DNA from: CALKJU01 sp046349355
GTDB lineage: Bacteria > Pseudomonadota > Alphaproteobacteria > Geminicoccales > Geminicoccaceae
Length of the DNA: 64,000 bases
NCBI GenBank assembly: GCA_046349355.1
Contig: JAXMCM010000017.1
Location: 275,204 to 339,203 of the forward strand
Direction: 5' to 3'
Shown here one piece after another: positions 27,795 to 35,908 of this stretch (the stretch's first letter is position 1; each line of letters starts with the position of its first letter). Under the pieces are notes generated by a model. That model had not been told where the DNA came from. It did not search any database and worked only from the letters and a program-made list of their open reading frames with translations. A program made the translations under genes and the position numbers.

Positions 27795-28505
27795 ATGCGC
27801 CCTGACACCGCCAGCCGCATCGTCGTCCTCACCGGCGCCGGCATCTCCGCCGAGTCGGGCATCGCCACGTTCCGCGGCGCCGGCGGGCTTTGGGAGGGCT
27901 ACCGGCTTGAGGAGGTGGCGACGCCGGAGGCGTTCGCGCGCGATCCGGATCTCGTCCAGCGCTTCTACGACGAGCGCCGGGGCCGGCTGCTCGACCCGGC
28001 GATCCGGCCCAACGCGGCGCACGCGGCCCTGGCGCGGCTGGAGGCGGCATGGCCGGGAGAGATGCTGCTGGTCACGCAGAACATCGACGACCTGCACGAG
28101 CGCGCCGGCAGCCGCAGCCTCGTCCACATGCATGGCGAGCTGCTGAAGGGCCGCTGCCTCGCCTGCGACAGCGTCCACACGTGGCCGGCAGCGGGCCCGT
28201 GGGCCTGCCTGGTCTGCGCCTCGATGGCGGGCCTGCGGCCGCACGTCGTCTGGTTCGGCGAGATGCCGCTGGAGCTCGAGCGGATCTACGCCGCCCTCGA
28301 GCGCTGCGACCTGTTTGTCGCGATCGGCACCTCGGGGGTGGTCTATCCCGCCGCCGGCTTCGTCGACGCCGTCCGCCGTCGGGGCCGGGCGCACACCCTC
28401 GAGATCAACCTCGAGCCGTCGGCGGTGCGCTCGGCGTTCGCCGAGGTGCGGACCGGGCCCGCCTCGCGGCTGGTGCCGGAACTGGTCGACGAGCTGCTCG
28501 GCTAG
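27795..28505 (+). CDS. cobB: NAD-dependent protein deacylase, CobB-type sirtuin
   Basis: 236 residues. G-A-G-I-S-A-E-S-G-I (NAD binding), T-Q-N-I-D-D-L-H-E-R-A-G, the catalytic histidine in H-M-H-G-E (His113), and a complete zinc site (Cys121, 124, 138, 141). Tyr58 and Arg61 in F-Y-D-E-R form the Y-x-x-R pair that in class III sirtuins binds succinyl or malonyl groups, so desuccinylase as well as deacetylase activity is expected. Divergent from the antitoxin; convergent with the EamA gene, the stop codons overlapping by three bases. Confidence 0.94.
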   Translation: MRPDTASRIVVLTGAGISAESGIATFRGAGGLWEGYRLEEVATPEAFARDPDLVQRFYDERRGRLLDPAIRPNAAHAALARLEAAWPGEMLLVTQNIDDLHERAGSRSLVHMHGELLKGRCLACDSVHTWPAAGPWACLVCASMAGLRPHVVWFGEMPLELERIYAALERCDLFVAIGTSGVVYPAAGFVDAVRRRGRAHTLEINLEPSAVRSAFAEVRTGPASRLVPELVDELLG

Positions 28506-29440
28506 CGGCGGATGCGGGCACGCTGGGTCGCCAGCGTGCACAGCAGGACCACCGCCGCGGCGACCAGCGCCGCCGGAGTCAGTGCCTCGCCGAGCAGCAG
28601 GGCGGAGGCCAGCAGCGTCAAGACCGGCTGGGCCAGCTGCAGCTGGCCGATGCGGGCGACGCCGCCGCGCGCGAGGCCGCGGTACCAGGCGAAGAAGCCG
28701 AGGAACATGCTGACCGCCGCGACGTAGGCGAAGCCGGCCCAGGCGCCGGCGGTCGGCGGTGCGGCCGGGAGGCGCCACCACAGCAGCAGCAGGGTCGCCG
28801 GCAGCGTCACCGGCAGGGCCACCACCAGCGCCCACGAGATCACCCGCCAGCCGCCGAGCTCGCGCGACAGCACCGCCCCCTCGGCATAGCCCAGCGCTGC
28901 CAGCAGCACGGCGGCGAGCACCAGCAGGTCGGCCGGCTCCGGATGGCCGGAGGCACCCCGCGCCGTGGCGAAGGCGAGCACGGCGGCCAGCCCGGCCAGC
29001 GCCGACAGCCAGAACGCCGGCGACGGCCGCTCGCCGGCGCGCAGGACCGCCATGGCCGCCGTCGCCGCCGGCAGCAGGCCGACGATCACGGCGGCATGCC
29101 CGGCCGGCACCAGCGCCATCGCCAGCGAGCTGAGCAGGGGAAAGCCGATGACGACGCCGAGCGCCACCACCGCCAAACGGCGAAGCTGGCGGACCGGCGG
29201 CAGGCGCTGGCGCGTCACGGCCAGCAGCAGGGCGGCGAGCCCGGCGGCGACCACGGCGCGGCCGATGCCGACGGTCGCCGCATCCATGCCGCCCAGCACG
29301 GCCAGCCGGGTCATCGGCAGGGTCAGGGCAAAGGCCACCACGCCGGCGAGGCCCCAGCCGGCGGCGGCCAGCGCCGCGTTGCGGTTTCCGGCGTCCGCCG
29401 TTACCGTCGCGGGCAGCGTAACGTTACCGTGATTTTTCAT
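28502..29440 (-). CDS. EamA/DMT-family transporter
   Basis: 312 residues with about ten hydrophobic segments in two homologous EamA halves. The first includes G-L-A-G-V-V-A-F-A-L-T-L-P-M-T-R and the second F-A-Y-V-A-A-V-S-M-F-L-G-F-F-A-W-Y-R-G-L with the typical Q-L-x-x-P-V-x-x-L motif (here Q-L-A-Q-P-V-L-T-L-L). The ATG at 29440 is the only good start before the first membrane segment, but it shares the CATG tetranucleotide with the divergent MocR gene and has no Shine-Dalgarno sequence. It probably exports a metabolite sensed by the MocR protein. Confidence 0.88.
   Translation of the reverse strand: MKNHGNVTLPATVTADAGNRNAALAAAGWGLAGVVAFALTLPMTRLAVLGGMDAATVGIGRAVVAAGLAALLLAVTRQRLPPVRQLRRLAVVALGVVIGFPLLSSLAMALVPAGHAAVIVGLLPAATAAMAVLRAGERPSPAFWLSALAGLAAVLAFATARGASGHPEPADLLVLAAVLLAALGYAEGAVLSRELGGWRVISWALVVALPVTLPATLLLLWWRLPAAPPTAGAWAGFAYVAAVSMFLGFFAWYRGLARGGVARIGQLQLAQPVLTLLASALLLGEALTPAALVAAAVVLLCTLATQRARIRR
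29399..29430. promoter_or_regulatory. Candidate MocR operator: direct repeats CGTTACCGT and palindrome GTAACGTTAC
   Basis: CGTTACCGT occurs at 29399-29407 and again at 29422-29430, 23 bases apart (about two helical turns on one face). A perfect 10-base palindrome GTAACGTTAC (29418-29427) overlaps the second copy. MocR/GabR regulators are known to bind pairs of direct repeats near divergent promoters. The site lies within the first codons of the EamA frame as drawn. Confidence 0.5.
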
Positions 29441-30851
29441 GAACGACGATAACAGCGCCGGACGCGTCACTCAACACCTGCGCGCCCTCGCGGCGGCGGC
29501 GGGACCGGGCGGCAGGCTGCCGGCGGTTCGCGAGCTGATGGCGGCGCTGAAGGTCGGGCCCGGCACGGTGCGGGCGGCGTTCGCCGGGCTCACGGCCGAG
29601 GGGCTGATCGAGGCGCGGCCGGGGCAGGGCACCTTCGTCCGCGCCACGGCGCCGCCGGCGCCGCTGCTGCCCGACCTGTCCTGGCAGACGCTGGCGCTGG
29701 GGCCGCCGCGGGCCGATGCGGCGCCGCTGGCCGAGCTCGTCGCCCCGCCGGCGGCCGGGATGCTGGTGCTGAGCACCGGCTACCTGCCCGTGGAGCTGCA
29801 GCCGCTGCGGCTGCTGCGCGCGGCGCTGGCGCGGGCGGCGACGCGCGACGACGTCTGGGACCGCCTGCCGGCCGAGGGGCTGGAGCCGCTGCGGGCGTGG
29901 TTCGCGCGCGGGCTGGGGCCGGAGTTCACCGCGCGCGACGTGCTGGTGACGCCGGGCTCGCAGGCGGCGGTGGCGGCCGTGTTCCGCGGGCTGACGGCGC
30001 CCGGCGACGGCGTGGTCATGGAGAGCCCGACCTACATCGGCGCCATCGTCGCCGCCCGGGCCGCCGGCCTCAGGGTCGTGCCGCTGCCGGCGGACGGGGA
30101 GGGCGTGCGGCCCGAGCAGCTGCGCCAGGCGCTGCACGCCTCGGGCGCGCGCCTCGTCTACCTGCAGCCGGCGTTCGCCAACCCGAGCGGGGCGGTGCTG
30201 GCGTCGGGCCGGCGGCCGGGGGTGCTGGAGGCGGTGCGCGAGGCCGGCGCCTTCCTCGTCGAGGACGACTGGGCGCGCGAGCTGCACCATGACGGCACCG
30301 AGCCGCTGCCGCCGCTGGCGACGCTGGACCGCGCGGGCCACGTGGTCACCCTGCGCACCCTGACCAAGACCACCGCCGCCGGCCTGCGCATCGGCGCCGT
30401 GTTCGCCCGCGGTGCCGCCATGGCGCGGCTAAGGGCGGTGCGCTGCACCGACGACTTCTTCGTCGCCGGGGCGCTGCAGGCGGCGGCCCTCGACCTCGTG
30501 ACCGCACCGGGCTGGCCGCGCCACCTGGCTGCCTTGCGCCGGACACTGGCCGAGCGTCGCGAGGTGCTGGCCGGGGCGATCCGCCGGCGGCTCGCTCCCG
30601 GAGCCCTCGCCACGGAGCCGCGCGGCGGCCTGCACCTGTGGGTCCGGCTGCCGCCCGGCGTCGGCGGCATGGCGCTGAAGGACGCGGCGCTGCGGGTCGG
30701 CGTCGTCGTCAGCCCGGGCGAGGGCTGGTACCCGGGCGAGGCGCCGGAAGGATTCGTCCGGCTGACCTTCGCCGCCGAGCCGCCGTCGCGGCTGGTCCAG
30801 GGGGTGGAGCTGCTGGCGGCGGTGCTGGAGCCGCTGCGGAGCCGCGGCTGA
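29439..30851 (+). CDS. MocR-type transcriptional regulator (GntR winged helix fused to aminotransferase fold)
   Basis: 470 residues. Residues 5-70 are a GntR winged helix (R-L-P-A-V-R-E-L-M-A-A-L-K-V-G-P-G-T-V-R then G-L-I-E-A-R-P-G-Q-G-T-F-V). Residues about 100-470 are a fold type I aminotransferase-like domain with the PLP lysine at about position 310 (L-T-K-T-T-A-A-G-L-R-I-G). An in-frame TGA lies six bases before the ATG, so this start is forced; no Shine-Dalgarno sequence is visible. MocR proteins use PLP or an amine as effector to control vitamin B6 or amino acid genes and adjacent transporters; here the divergent EamA gene is the obvious target. Confidence 0.92.
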   Translation: MNDDNSAGRVTQHLRALAAAAGPGGRLPAVRELMAALKVGPGTVRAAFAGLTAEGLIEARPGQGTFVRATAPPAPLLPDLSWQTLALGPPRADAAPLAELVAPPAAGMLVLSTGYLPVELQPLRLLRAALARAATRDDVWDRLPAEGLEPLRAWFARGLGPEFTARDVLVTPGSQAAVAAVFRGLTAPGDGVVMESPTYIGAIVAARAAGLRVVPLPADGEGVRPEQLRQALHASGARLVYLQPAFANPSGAVLASGRRPGVLEAVREAGAFLVEDDWARELHHDGTEPLPPLATLDRAGHVVTLRTLTKTTAAGLRIGAVFARGAAMARLRAVRCTDDFFVAGALQAAALDLVTAPGWPRHLAALRRTLAERREVLAGAIRRRLAPGALATEPRGGLHLWVRLPPGVGGMALKDAALRVGVVVSPGEGWYPGEAPEGFVRLTFAAEPPSRLVQGVELLAAVLEPLRSRG

Positions 30852-30856
30852 TCGGC

Positions 30857-30877
30857 GCGGGCGGCTGCCGCGCCCGC
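30857..30877 (+). terminator. GC hairpin after the MocR gene
   Basis: GCGGGCG and CGCCCGC form a perfect 7-bp stem with a 7-base loop, starting six bases after the stop. No T-tract follows, so this may be a weak or factor-assisted terminator. It also lies downstream of the convergent DUF1244 gene. Confidence 0.4.
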
Positions 30878-30981
30878 CCCGGCCGGGCCGGCTCAGCCGT
30901 GCCGCTGAGCGAGGTTGAGCGGCAGCTGAGCCATACTCCACCGAGAACTAAGCCGGCGGCACATGAGGAACGTTCTCGTTC

Positions 30982-31290
30982 TCAGTGCCCGCCGCCGGAG
31001 GCGGCGAACTTCGCCTGCTGCGCCGGGGTCGCCTCGCCCTGGTGCTGCGCCTTCCACTGCTCGTACGGCATCCCGTAGATCAGCGTCCGGGCGTCCTCGT
31101 AGGACATCGTCCGGCCGTGCTCCTCGGCCGCCGCGCGGTACCACTTGGCGAGGCAGTTCCGGCAGAACCCGGCGAGGTTCATGAGGTCGATGTTCTGCAC
31201 GTCGGTGCGCTCGCGCAGGTGCGCCACCAGCGTGCGGAAGGCGGCGGCCTCGAACTCGGTGCGCAGGCGGTCGTCGGCGGTGTCGGACAA
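30982..31290 (-). CDS. DUF1244 family protein
   Basis: 102 residues from a TTG preceded by GAGGAG at nine bases. The R-T-L-V-A-H-L-R-E-R-T-D-V-Q-N-I-D-L-M-N-L-A-G-F-C-R-N-C-L-A-K-W-Y core is the DUF1244 signature, with two cysteines three residues apart, and Y-E-D-A-R-T-L-I-Y-G-M-P-Y-E-x-W-K follows. The family is small, cytoplasmic and uncharacterised; the cysteine pair suggests metal or redox chemistry. It is the third gene after the alcohol dehydrogenase and N-formylglutamate amidohydrolase genes on this strand, 60 bases from the latter. Confidence 0.9.
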   Translation of the reverse strand: MSDTADDRLRTEFEAAAFRTLVAHLRERTDVQNIDLMNLAGFCRNCLAKWYRAAAEEHGRTMSYEDARTLIYGMPYEQWKAQHQGEATPAQQAKFAASGGGH

Positions 31291-31350
31291 GGCGGTGCAC
31301 TCCTCGCGGCAACGGGCGTGCAGCGGATGTGGGCGCCGCGACCCGTGGCC

Positions 31351-32190
31351 TCAAGGACGGGCCGGCACCAGCCCCGCATGCCGCCAAGCCAGCGGCCGGC
31401 CGGTGCCCTCGAGGTTGTGGCCCCGGAAGAGGCGGTACAGCCCGGGGTCGGCCAGCGGCTCGCGGATCGAGCCATGCAGCAGGTCGGCGTAGCGCTCGGC
31501 CGTGGCGCGGGTCGCGATCTCGTCCTGGCGGACCTCGAACATGATGTGCGGCAGCCGCGTCCGCTGGGCGTGGAAGGTGACGGTGAAGCCGAAGTCGCTG
31601 AGGCCGGAGTAGGGCTGGTTGTCGCCGACGACGAGGTCGCCCCGGGCGCGCAGCCAGGCCAGCGCCGGGTCCGCCAGCCGGCGATCGCCGCGCCACAGGA
31701 CGCCGACCTGCCAGGGCCGGTCGTAGCCGTTCATGTGGGGCGTGAAGCTGTGCACGGCGACCACGGCCGGGACGATCCCCGCCTGGCGGAAGGCGCCCAG
31801 CCGCCGGCCGACGGCGCGGTGGTAGGGCAGGAAATGCTCGAAGATCCGCCGCCGCACCTCGGCGGCGTCGAGGTGCTGGTTGGCCGGGACGACGCAGCCG
31901 TCGCTGATGTCCGGGATGGAGCTGGCGCTGACCGGCCGGCGGTTCGGGTCGATGACCAGGCGCGAGACGTGGCAGAGCAGGGCCGGGGCGTCGAGCAGCC
32001 GGGCCAGCCGCCGGGTCATGTCGGCGGCGCCGATGTCCCAGCCGATGTGCCGGGACAGGGCCTCGTCGCTGATGCCGAGCTGGCCGAGCCTGGCCGGGAC
32101 GCGCTTGCCGGCATGGTCGCACAGGACCAGCACCGGGGCGCGGCCGTCGGGATTGAACAGCTCGATGTCCGGCGGCGTCGGCTCCGGCAT
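31351..32190 (-). CDS. N-formylglutamate amidohydrolase family protein
   Basis: 279 residues from the ATG at 32190. V-L-V-L-C-D-H-A-G at the N-terminus (metal histidine), W-D-I-G-A, S-R-L-V-I-D-P-N-R, V-V-A-V-H-S-F-T-P and H-I-M-F-E-V-R-Q-D are the FGase family blocks. HutG-type members cleave N-formylglutamate to formate and glutamate in histidine breakdown, but no hut genes occur here, so the true substrate may be another N-acyl amino acid. It starts 17 bases after the dehydrogenase gene ends, so they form an operon. Confidence 0.88.
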   Translation of the reverse strand: MPEPTPPDIELFNPDGRAPVLVLCDHAGKRVPARLGQLGISDEALSRHIGWDIGAADMTRRLARLLDAPALLCHVSRLVIDPNRRPVSASSIPDISDGCVVPANQHLDAAEVRRRIFEHFLPYHRAVGRRLGAFRQAGIVPAVVAVHSFTPHMNGYDRPWQVGVLWRGDRRLADPALAWLRARGDLVVGDNQPYSGLSDFGFTVTFHAQRTRLPHIMFEVRQDEIATRATAERYADLLHGSIREPLADPGLYRLFRGHNLEGTGRPLAWRHAGLVPARP

Positions 32191-32207
32191 GGTTTCGGGC
32201 GGCTCCG

Positions 32208-33359
32208 TCAGGCGACCAGCTCGGGGAACGGGATGATCGTCGACTTGACCGTGCGCATCGCCATGGCGTCGGCGATCGCCCTGGATACGCCGTCCTCGTC
32301 GAACGGGTAGAGCGTCTGCATGTCGAGCCACGGATACTTGTTGCGGCCGCGGTAGAGCATGTCGACGCCCAGCGGCAGGTCGTTGCCGGTGAAGGCCCAC
32401 GAGCCCAGCACGCTGATGTCCTTGGCGCAGATGCGGTGCCAGCTGGTGGCGATGGAGCCGGCGTCGGTGAACTGGCCCATCTCGACGTAGGTGCCGCCGT
32501 CGCGCAGGAACTCGATGCCCTCGGGCCCGGCGCTGGGATGGCCCGAGCAGTCCATGACGAGGTCGGCGCCGAAGCCGCCGACGATCTCGCGCACCCGGAC
32601 GATCCGCTCGGCCGGGGTCGCCAGCTTCTCGATGTCGACGGTGGCCTCGGCACCGAAGCGGCGGGCGAGCTCGAGGCGCGGCGTCTCCGGGGCGCCGACG
32701 CAGATCACCCGGCCGGCCCCCATCTCCTGGGCGGCGGCGACGGCGAGGATGCCGATCGGTCCGGAGCCCTGGATCACCACGGTGTCGCCCCATTTGAAGC
32801 CGCCGGCGCGGGTCGCCCGGTTGAAGGCGCGGATGCAGGAGGTCAGCGGCTCGGAGAGGGCACCGAGGCGCAGCGGCATGTCGTCGGGCAGCTTGTAGAT
32901 CTTGGTGCCGGGCAGCATGTCGAGGTCGACGTAGACGTGCTCGGCCCAGCCGCCCCACAGGTGCGGCGCCTTGTCGAAGCCGAGATAGCGCCCGTAGTAG
33001 ACGGGCGTCAGGCACTTGTTGGCGTTCTCGGGATAGTGGACGCAGTAGTGGCAGCGGCCGCAGGGCATCAGCGGCGGGATCATCACCCGCGAGCCGACCT
33101 CGAGCGGCTTGCCCATGAAGTCGGCGGTCAGCTCCGGGCCCTTCTCGACGATGACGCCGCCGATCTCGTGGCCCAGCGTGAACGGCCAGGGCAGCGGCTT
33201 CGGCCAGTGGCCCTTGAGGATGTGCAGGTCGGTGCCGCAGACCCCGCACGCCCCGACCTGGATCAGCGCGGCGTTGCGCGGGACCTTCGGGTAGGGCACC
33301 CGGCGGATCACGGGGGCTGCACCCGGACCGGCGAAGGTGGCGACACGGATGTCGGGCAT
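32208..33359 (-). CDS. Zinc-dependent alcohol dehydrogenase (MDR family)
   Basis: 383 residues from the ATG at 33359, preceded by GAGGAGG. G-A-C-G-V-C-G-T-D-L-H (catalytic zinc cysteine), G-H-E-I-G-G (zinc histidine and glutamate), and P-C-G-R-C-H-Y-C with a later C (structural zinc lobe) are present. The nucleotide-binding strand is V-V-I-Q-G-S-G-P-I-G-I-L, with V-G-A-P following, so NAD(H) or NADP(H) preference is not decided by an obvious acid. Family members oxidise sugar alcohols or secondary alcohols. It heads the operon with the FGase and DUF1244 genes. Confidence 0.9.
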   Translation of the reverse strand: MPDIRVATFAGPGAAPVIRRVPYPKVPRNAALIQVGACGVCGTDLHILKGHWPKPLPWPFTLGHEIGGVIVEKGPELTADFMGKPLEVGSRVMIPPLMPCGRCHYCVHYPENANKCLTPVYYGRYLGFDKAPHLWGGWAEHVYVDLDMLPGTKIYKLPDDMPLRLGALSEPLTSCIRAFNRATRAGGFKWGDTVVIQGSGPIGILAVAAAQEMGAGRVICVGAPETPRLELARRFGAEATVDIEKLATPAERIVRVREIVGGFGADLVMDCSGHPSAGPEGIEFLRDGGTYVEMGQFTDAGSIATSWHRICAKDISVLGSWAFTGNDLPLGVDMLYRGRNKYPWLDMQTLYPFDEDGVSRAIADAMAMRTVKSTIIPFPELVA

Positions 33360-33618
33360 GGCATCGGCCTCCTCGATGGCCCCGACTTCGCCCGAAAAGG
33401 CGCTCGCCCGCAAGCGTGACGGGACCACCGGCGGGGCCCGTCTGGGTTCGGACCGGGCCCCGCCTGGCTCGACAACGGCGCGACCCGGCGCAGTATTCCC
33501 GCGGGCCTGCATATCGACCTTGCTTCAAAGACTTAGTGACTTCTTAGGAGATTCCGGTGTAGACAACGCCGGCAAGTGGCCGGTCGGCATCCAGCGCGCG
33601 GGTTGAGACAAGGCATCG

Positions 33619-34164
33619 ATGGCGCAGCGACGCGAATTCGTGCTCGGGGCGTTGGCGTTCGGGATCGGAACTGGCGTGCTCGCGGCGCCCGCGATGGCGA
33701 CGGCGCCCGCGGCGCCGGCCGTGATCAGGTCCCGGGCCAAGGCCGACCGCATCCTCGTCTTCAAGCGCAAGCGCACGATGCAGCTGATGCTGGACCAGGA
33801 CGTGCTGTTCACGTTCCGGGTGGCGCTCGGCCGCCAGCCGCGCGGCCCCAAGGAGCGGCGCGGCGACTTCCGCACGCCCGAGGGCACCTACCAGGTCGCC
33901 GGCTTCAATCCCGGCAGCTACTTCTACCGGGCGATCGCCGTCTCCTATCCGAACCCCGAGGACATCGCCCGGGCGCGGGCCATGGGCGTCTCGCCGGGCG
34001 GCGACATCGCCATCCACGGGCTCGACCCCGCCATTGCGGCGAAATGGCGCGAGGAACACTGGATGTTCAACTGGACCCGCGGCTGCATCGCGGTGACCAA
34101 CCACGAGATGGATCTCATCTGGGACCGTGTCGCCATGGGCACGCCGATCGAGATACAACCGTAA
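33619..34164 (+). CDS. L,D-transpeptidase (YkuD domain), short type
   Basis: 181 residues with an N-terminal export signal (R-R-E-F-V-L-G-A-L-A-F-G-I-G-T-G-V-L-A-A-P-A-M-A), possibly twin-arginine. The YkuD catalytic motif is complete: I-A-I-H-G (His133) and T-R-G-C-I-A-V (Cys156). This small form resembles periplasmic enzymes that make 3-3 crosslinks or attach proteins to meso-diaminopimelate. It is followed at 34288 by a Braun-lipoprotein-like gene and at 34656 by an ErfK-type L,D-transpeptidase on the same strand, which suggests a shared role. Confidence 0.9.
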   Translation: MAQRREFVLGALAFGIGTGVLAAPAMATAPAAPAVIRSRAKADRILVFKRKRTMQLMLDQDVLFTFRVALGRQPRGPKERRGDFRTPEGTYQVAGFNPGSYFYRAIAVSYPNPEDIARARAMGVSPGGDIAIHGLDPAIAAKWREEHWMFNWTRGCIAVTNHEMDLIWDRVAMGTPIEIQP

Positions 34165-34287
34165 CGCGGACGAAACTTCACCAGTCGCCCGTCGACCATG
34201 TAGGTTCGCCGTGTTTCGCCGGGCCCGGCCGCCGTGGGCAGTTGCGCGGGCCTTTCTGCCGTTCGAACCCTGGACCTGGAGATGACC

Positions 34288-34530
34288 ATGAAGAGCTTGA
34301 AGACCGCCGGCCTGATCACCGGCTCCGTGATGCTGCTGGGCCTCGCCGGCTGCGCCACCAAGGGCGACATCGAGGCGCTGCGCTCGGAGATCGCCGGCGT
34401 CCGCGCCACCGCCGAGGCCGCCGAGGCCAAGGCCACCCAGGCTGCTGCCGAGGCCTCGCAGGCCGCCGAGGACGCCCGCCTCGCCAGCGAGAAGGCCGAC
34501 CGCGTCTTCCAGGCCGGCCTGCGCAAGTGA
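34288..34530 (+). CDS. Lpp/OprI-like murein lipoprotein
   Basis: 80 residues from the ATG at 34288, spaced six bases from GGAG; an ATG two codons earlier abuts that site and is less likely. Lipobox L-A-G-C puts the lipidated cysteine at 22, leaving a 59-residue mature protein (58 in E. coli Lpp). The mature part is one predicted helix with alanine heptads (A-E-A-A-E-A-K-A-T-Q-A-A-A-E-A-S), like the trimeric alanine-zipper coiled coils of Lpp and OprI, and ends in Arg-Lys. In E. coli the C-terminal lysine of Lpp (also R-K) is joined to peptidoglycan by ErfK-type L,D-transpeptidases. Such an enzyme is encoded next door. Alphaproteobacteria are generally thought to lack classical Lpp. Confidence 0.85.
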   Translation: MKSLKTAGLITGSVMLLGLAGCATKGDIEALRSEIAGVRATAEAAEAKATQAAAEASQAAEDARLASEKADRVFQAGLRK

Positions 34531-34655
34531 TCGCTGCGGCGGCGGCCTGACGGCCGCTGCCGCCGGGACCGCGGGCCGCACCGGGGCGCCAGAGCCTTGT
34601 CGTGCGTGCCCGCGGCTCCCACGTCCCTGCCGAACCCCGACCGGCACCCGCCCCG

Positions 34656-35768
34656 ATGACCCTGTCGCGCCGTTCCCTGCTGCTTGCCTCGGCTATGGCC
34701 CTGGCACTGCCGCGCGCCCTGCGTGCCGCCGAGCCTGCCCGCACCGGCCAGGACCGCGACGACCTCGTCGGCAAGCTGACCTACATCATGACCACCGAGG
34801 CGACGATCCTGCACGACGTCGCCCGCGAGCGCGATCTGGGCATCCTCGAGCTGTCGGCGGCCAATCCCGGCGTCGACCCGTGGATCCCGGGGCCCGAGCG
34901 CCTGATCACCCTGCCGACCGAGTACATCCTGCCGGATGCGCCGCGCGAGGGGATCGTCGTCAACCTCGCCGAGCTGCGGCTGTTCTTCTATCCGCCGGGC
35001 GGCGCGCCGGTGGAGACGCACCCGATCGGCATCGGCCGCGAGGGTCTCGAGACCCCGATCGGATCGACCAAGATCGTCCGCAAGGCCGAGAACCCGACCT
35101 GGTACCCGACCGAGGGCAAGCGCCAGCAGGATCCGACCCTGCCGGCCTCGGTCCCGCCCGGGCCGGACAATCCGCTGGGTGCCCATGCCCTCTACCTGGG
35201 CTGGCCGACCTACCTGATGCACGGCACCCACAAGCCCTACGGCGTCGGCCGCCGGGTCAGCCGCGGCTGCATGCGCATGTATCCCGAGGACGTCGCCGAC
35301 CTGTTCGGCAAGGTGAAGGTCGGGACCAGGGTCACCACGGTGAACCAGCCGGTGAAGCTGGGCTGGCGCGGCGGCGAGCTGTTCATCGAGGCGCACCCTG
35401 ACCTCGCGCAGCTCGACGAGCTCGAGACCACCTACGGCTTCACCCTCAAGCCGGCACCGGACATGCGCGACGCCATCGTCGCCGCCGCCGGCACGGAGGC
35501 GCCGCGCATCGCCTGGGACGTCGTCGAGGCCGAGCTCGTCACCCGCCGCGGCTATCCCGTGCAGATCACCGTGCCGCTGGCGCCGGGCGTGGCCGAGGTG
35601 CCGGCACCGCCGGCCGAGCCCGGCACGCTGGCATTGTCCGAGCCGACGCCCGAGGTCGCCCGCCCGGCGCCGGTCGCGCTGGAGCGGTCGGCTCCGGCCG
35701 TCGAGTTCGCCCCCGAGCCCGTGCCGCTGGGCGACCGGGCACCCAAGGCCCCCTCCGGACTCTACTGA
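34656..35768 (+). CDS. ErfK/YbiS-type L,D-transpeptidase
   Basis: 370 residues from the ATG at 34656, giving a twin-arginine-like signal (L-S-R-R-S-L-L-L-A-S-A-M-A-L-A-L). A LysM-like segment (about 35-85: T-T-E-A-T-I-L-H-D-V-A-R-E-R-D-L-G) precedes the YkuD domain with I-V-V-N-L-A-E-L-R-L-F-F-Y, G-I-G-R-E-G-L-E-T-P-I-G, N-P-T-W-Y-P-T and the catalytic M-H-G-T (His189) and S-R-G-C-M-R (Cys205). This order matches the E. coli enzymes that attach Lpp to peptidoglycan. The C-terminal 80 residues are proline/alanine-rich and probably disordered. It lies 125 bases downstream of the Lpp-like gene. Confidence 0.92.
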   Translation: MTLSRRSLLLASAMALALPRALRAAEPARTGQDRDDLVGKLTYIMTTEATILHDVARERDLGILELSAANPGVDPWIPGPERLITLPTEYILPDAPREGIVVNLAELRLFFYPPGGAPVETHPIGIGREGLETPIGSTKIVRKAENPTWYPTEGKRQQDPTLPASVPPGPDNPLGAHALYLGWPTYLMHGTHKPYGVGRRVSRGCMRMYPEDVADLFGKVKVGTRVTTVNQPVKLGWRGGELFIEAHPDLAQLDELETTYGFTLKPAPDMRDAIVAAAGTEAPRIAWDVVEAELVTRRGYPVQITVPLAPGVAEVPAPPAEPGTLALSEPTPEVARPAPVALERSAPAVEFAPEPVPLGDRAPKAPSGLY

Positions 35769-35857
35769 GGCCTGGCGCGGTCAGGCCCGGCCGGGCGGCC
35801 CACCGGGCCGCGGCGTCCGCACGCCCGCAGTGTTGCCGTCAGCGCCGGACAAGAAGA

Positions 35858-35882
35858 GGGCCGGGGGAAGAACCCCCGGCCC
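35858..35882 (-). terminator. Perfect 10-bp hairpin, second terminator of nrdJ
   Basis: GGGCCGGGGG and CCCCCGGCCC enclose AAGAA. Read on the minus strand the hairpin is followed by TCTTCTT, a partial T-tract. It lies 58 bases beyond the nrdJ stop and could also stop transcripts of the L,D-transpeptidase gene coming from the other side. Confidence 0.65.
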
Positions 35883-35908
35883 AAAGGAGGAGATTTACGA
35901 GGAAAAGA

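Noticed and set aside
17462..28505. A HerA-SIR2 type anti-phage system, because a HerA-like ATPase and a sirtuin both occur here.
   Set aside because: The genes are 9 kb apart on opposite strands. The sirtuin is a canonical CobB deacylase with a zinc site and Y-x-x-R pair, not a defence SIR2 NADase, and each sits in its own context.
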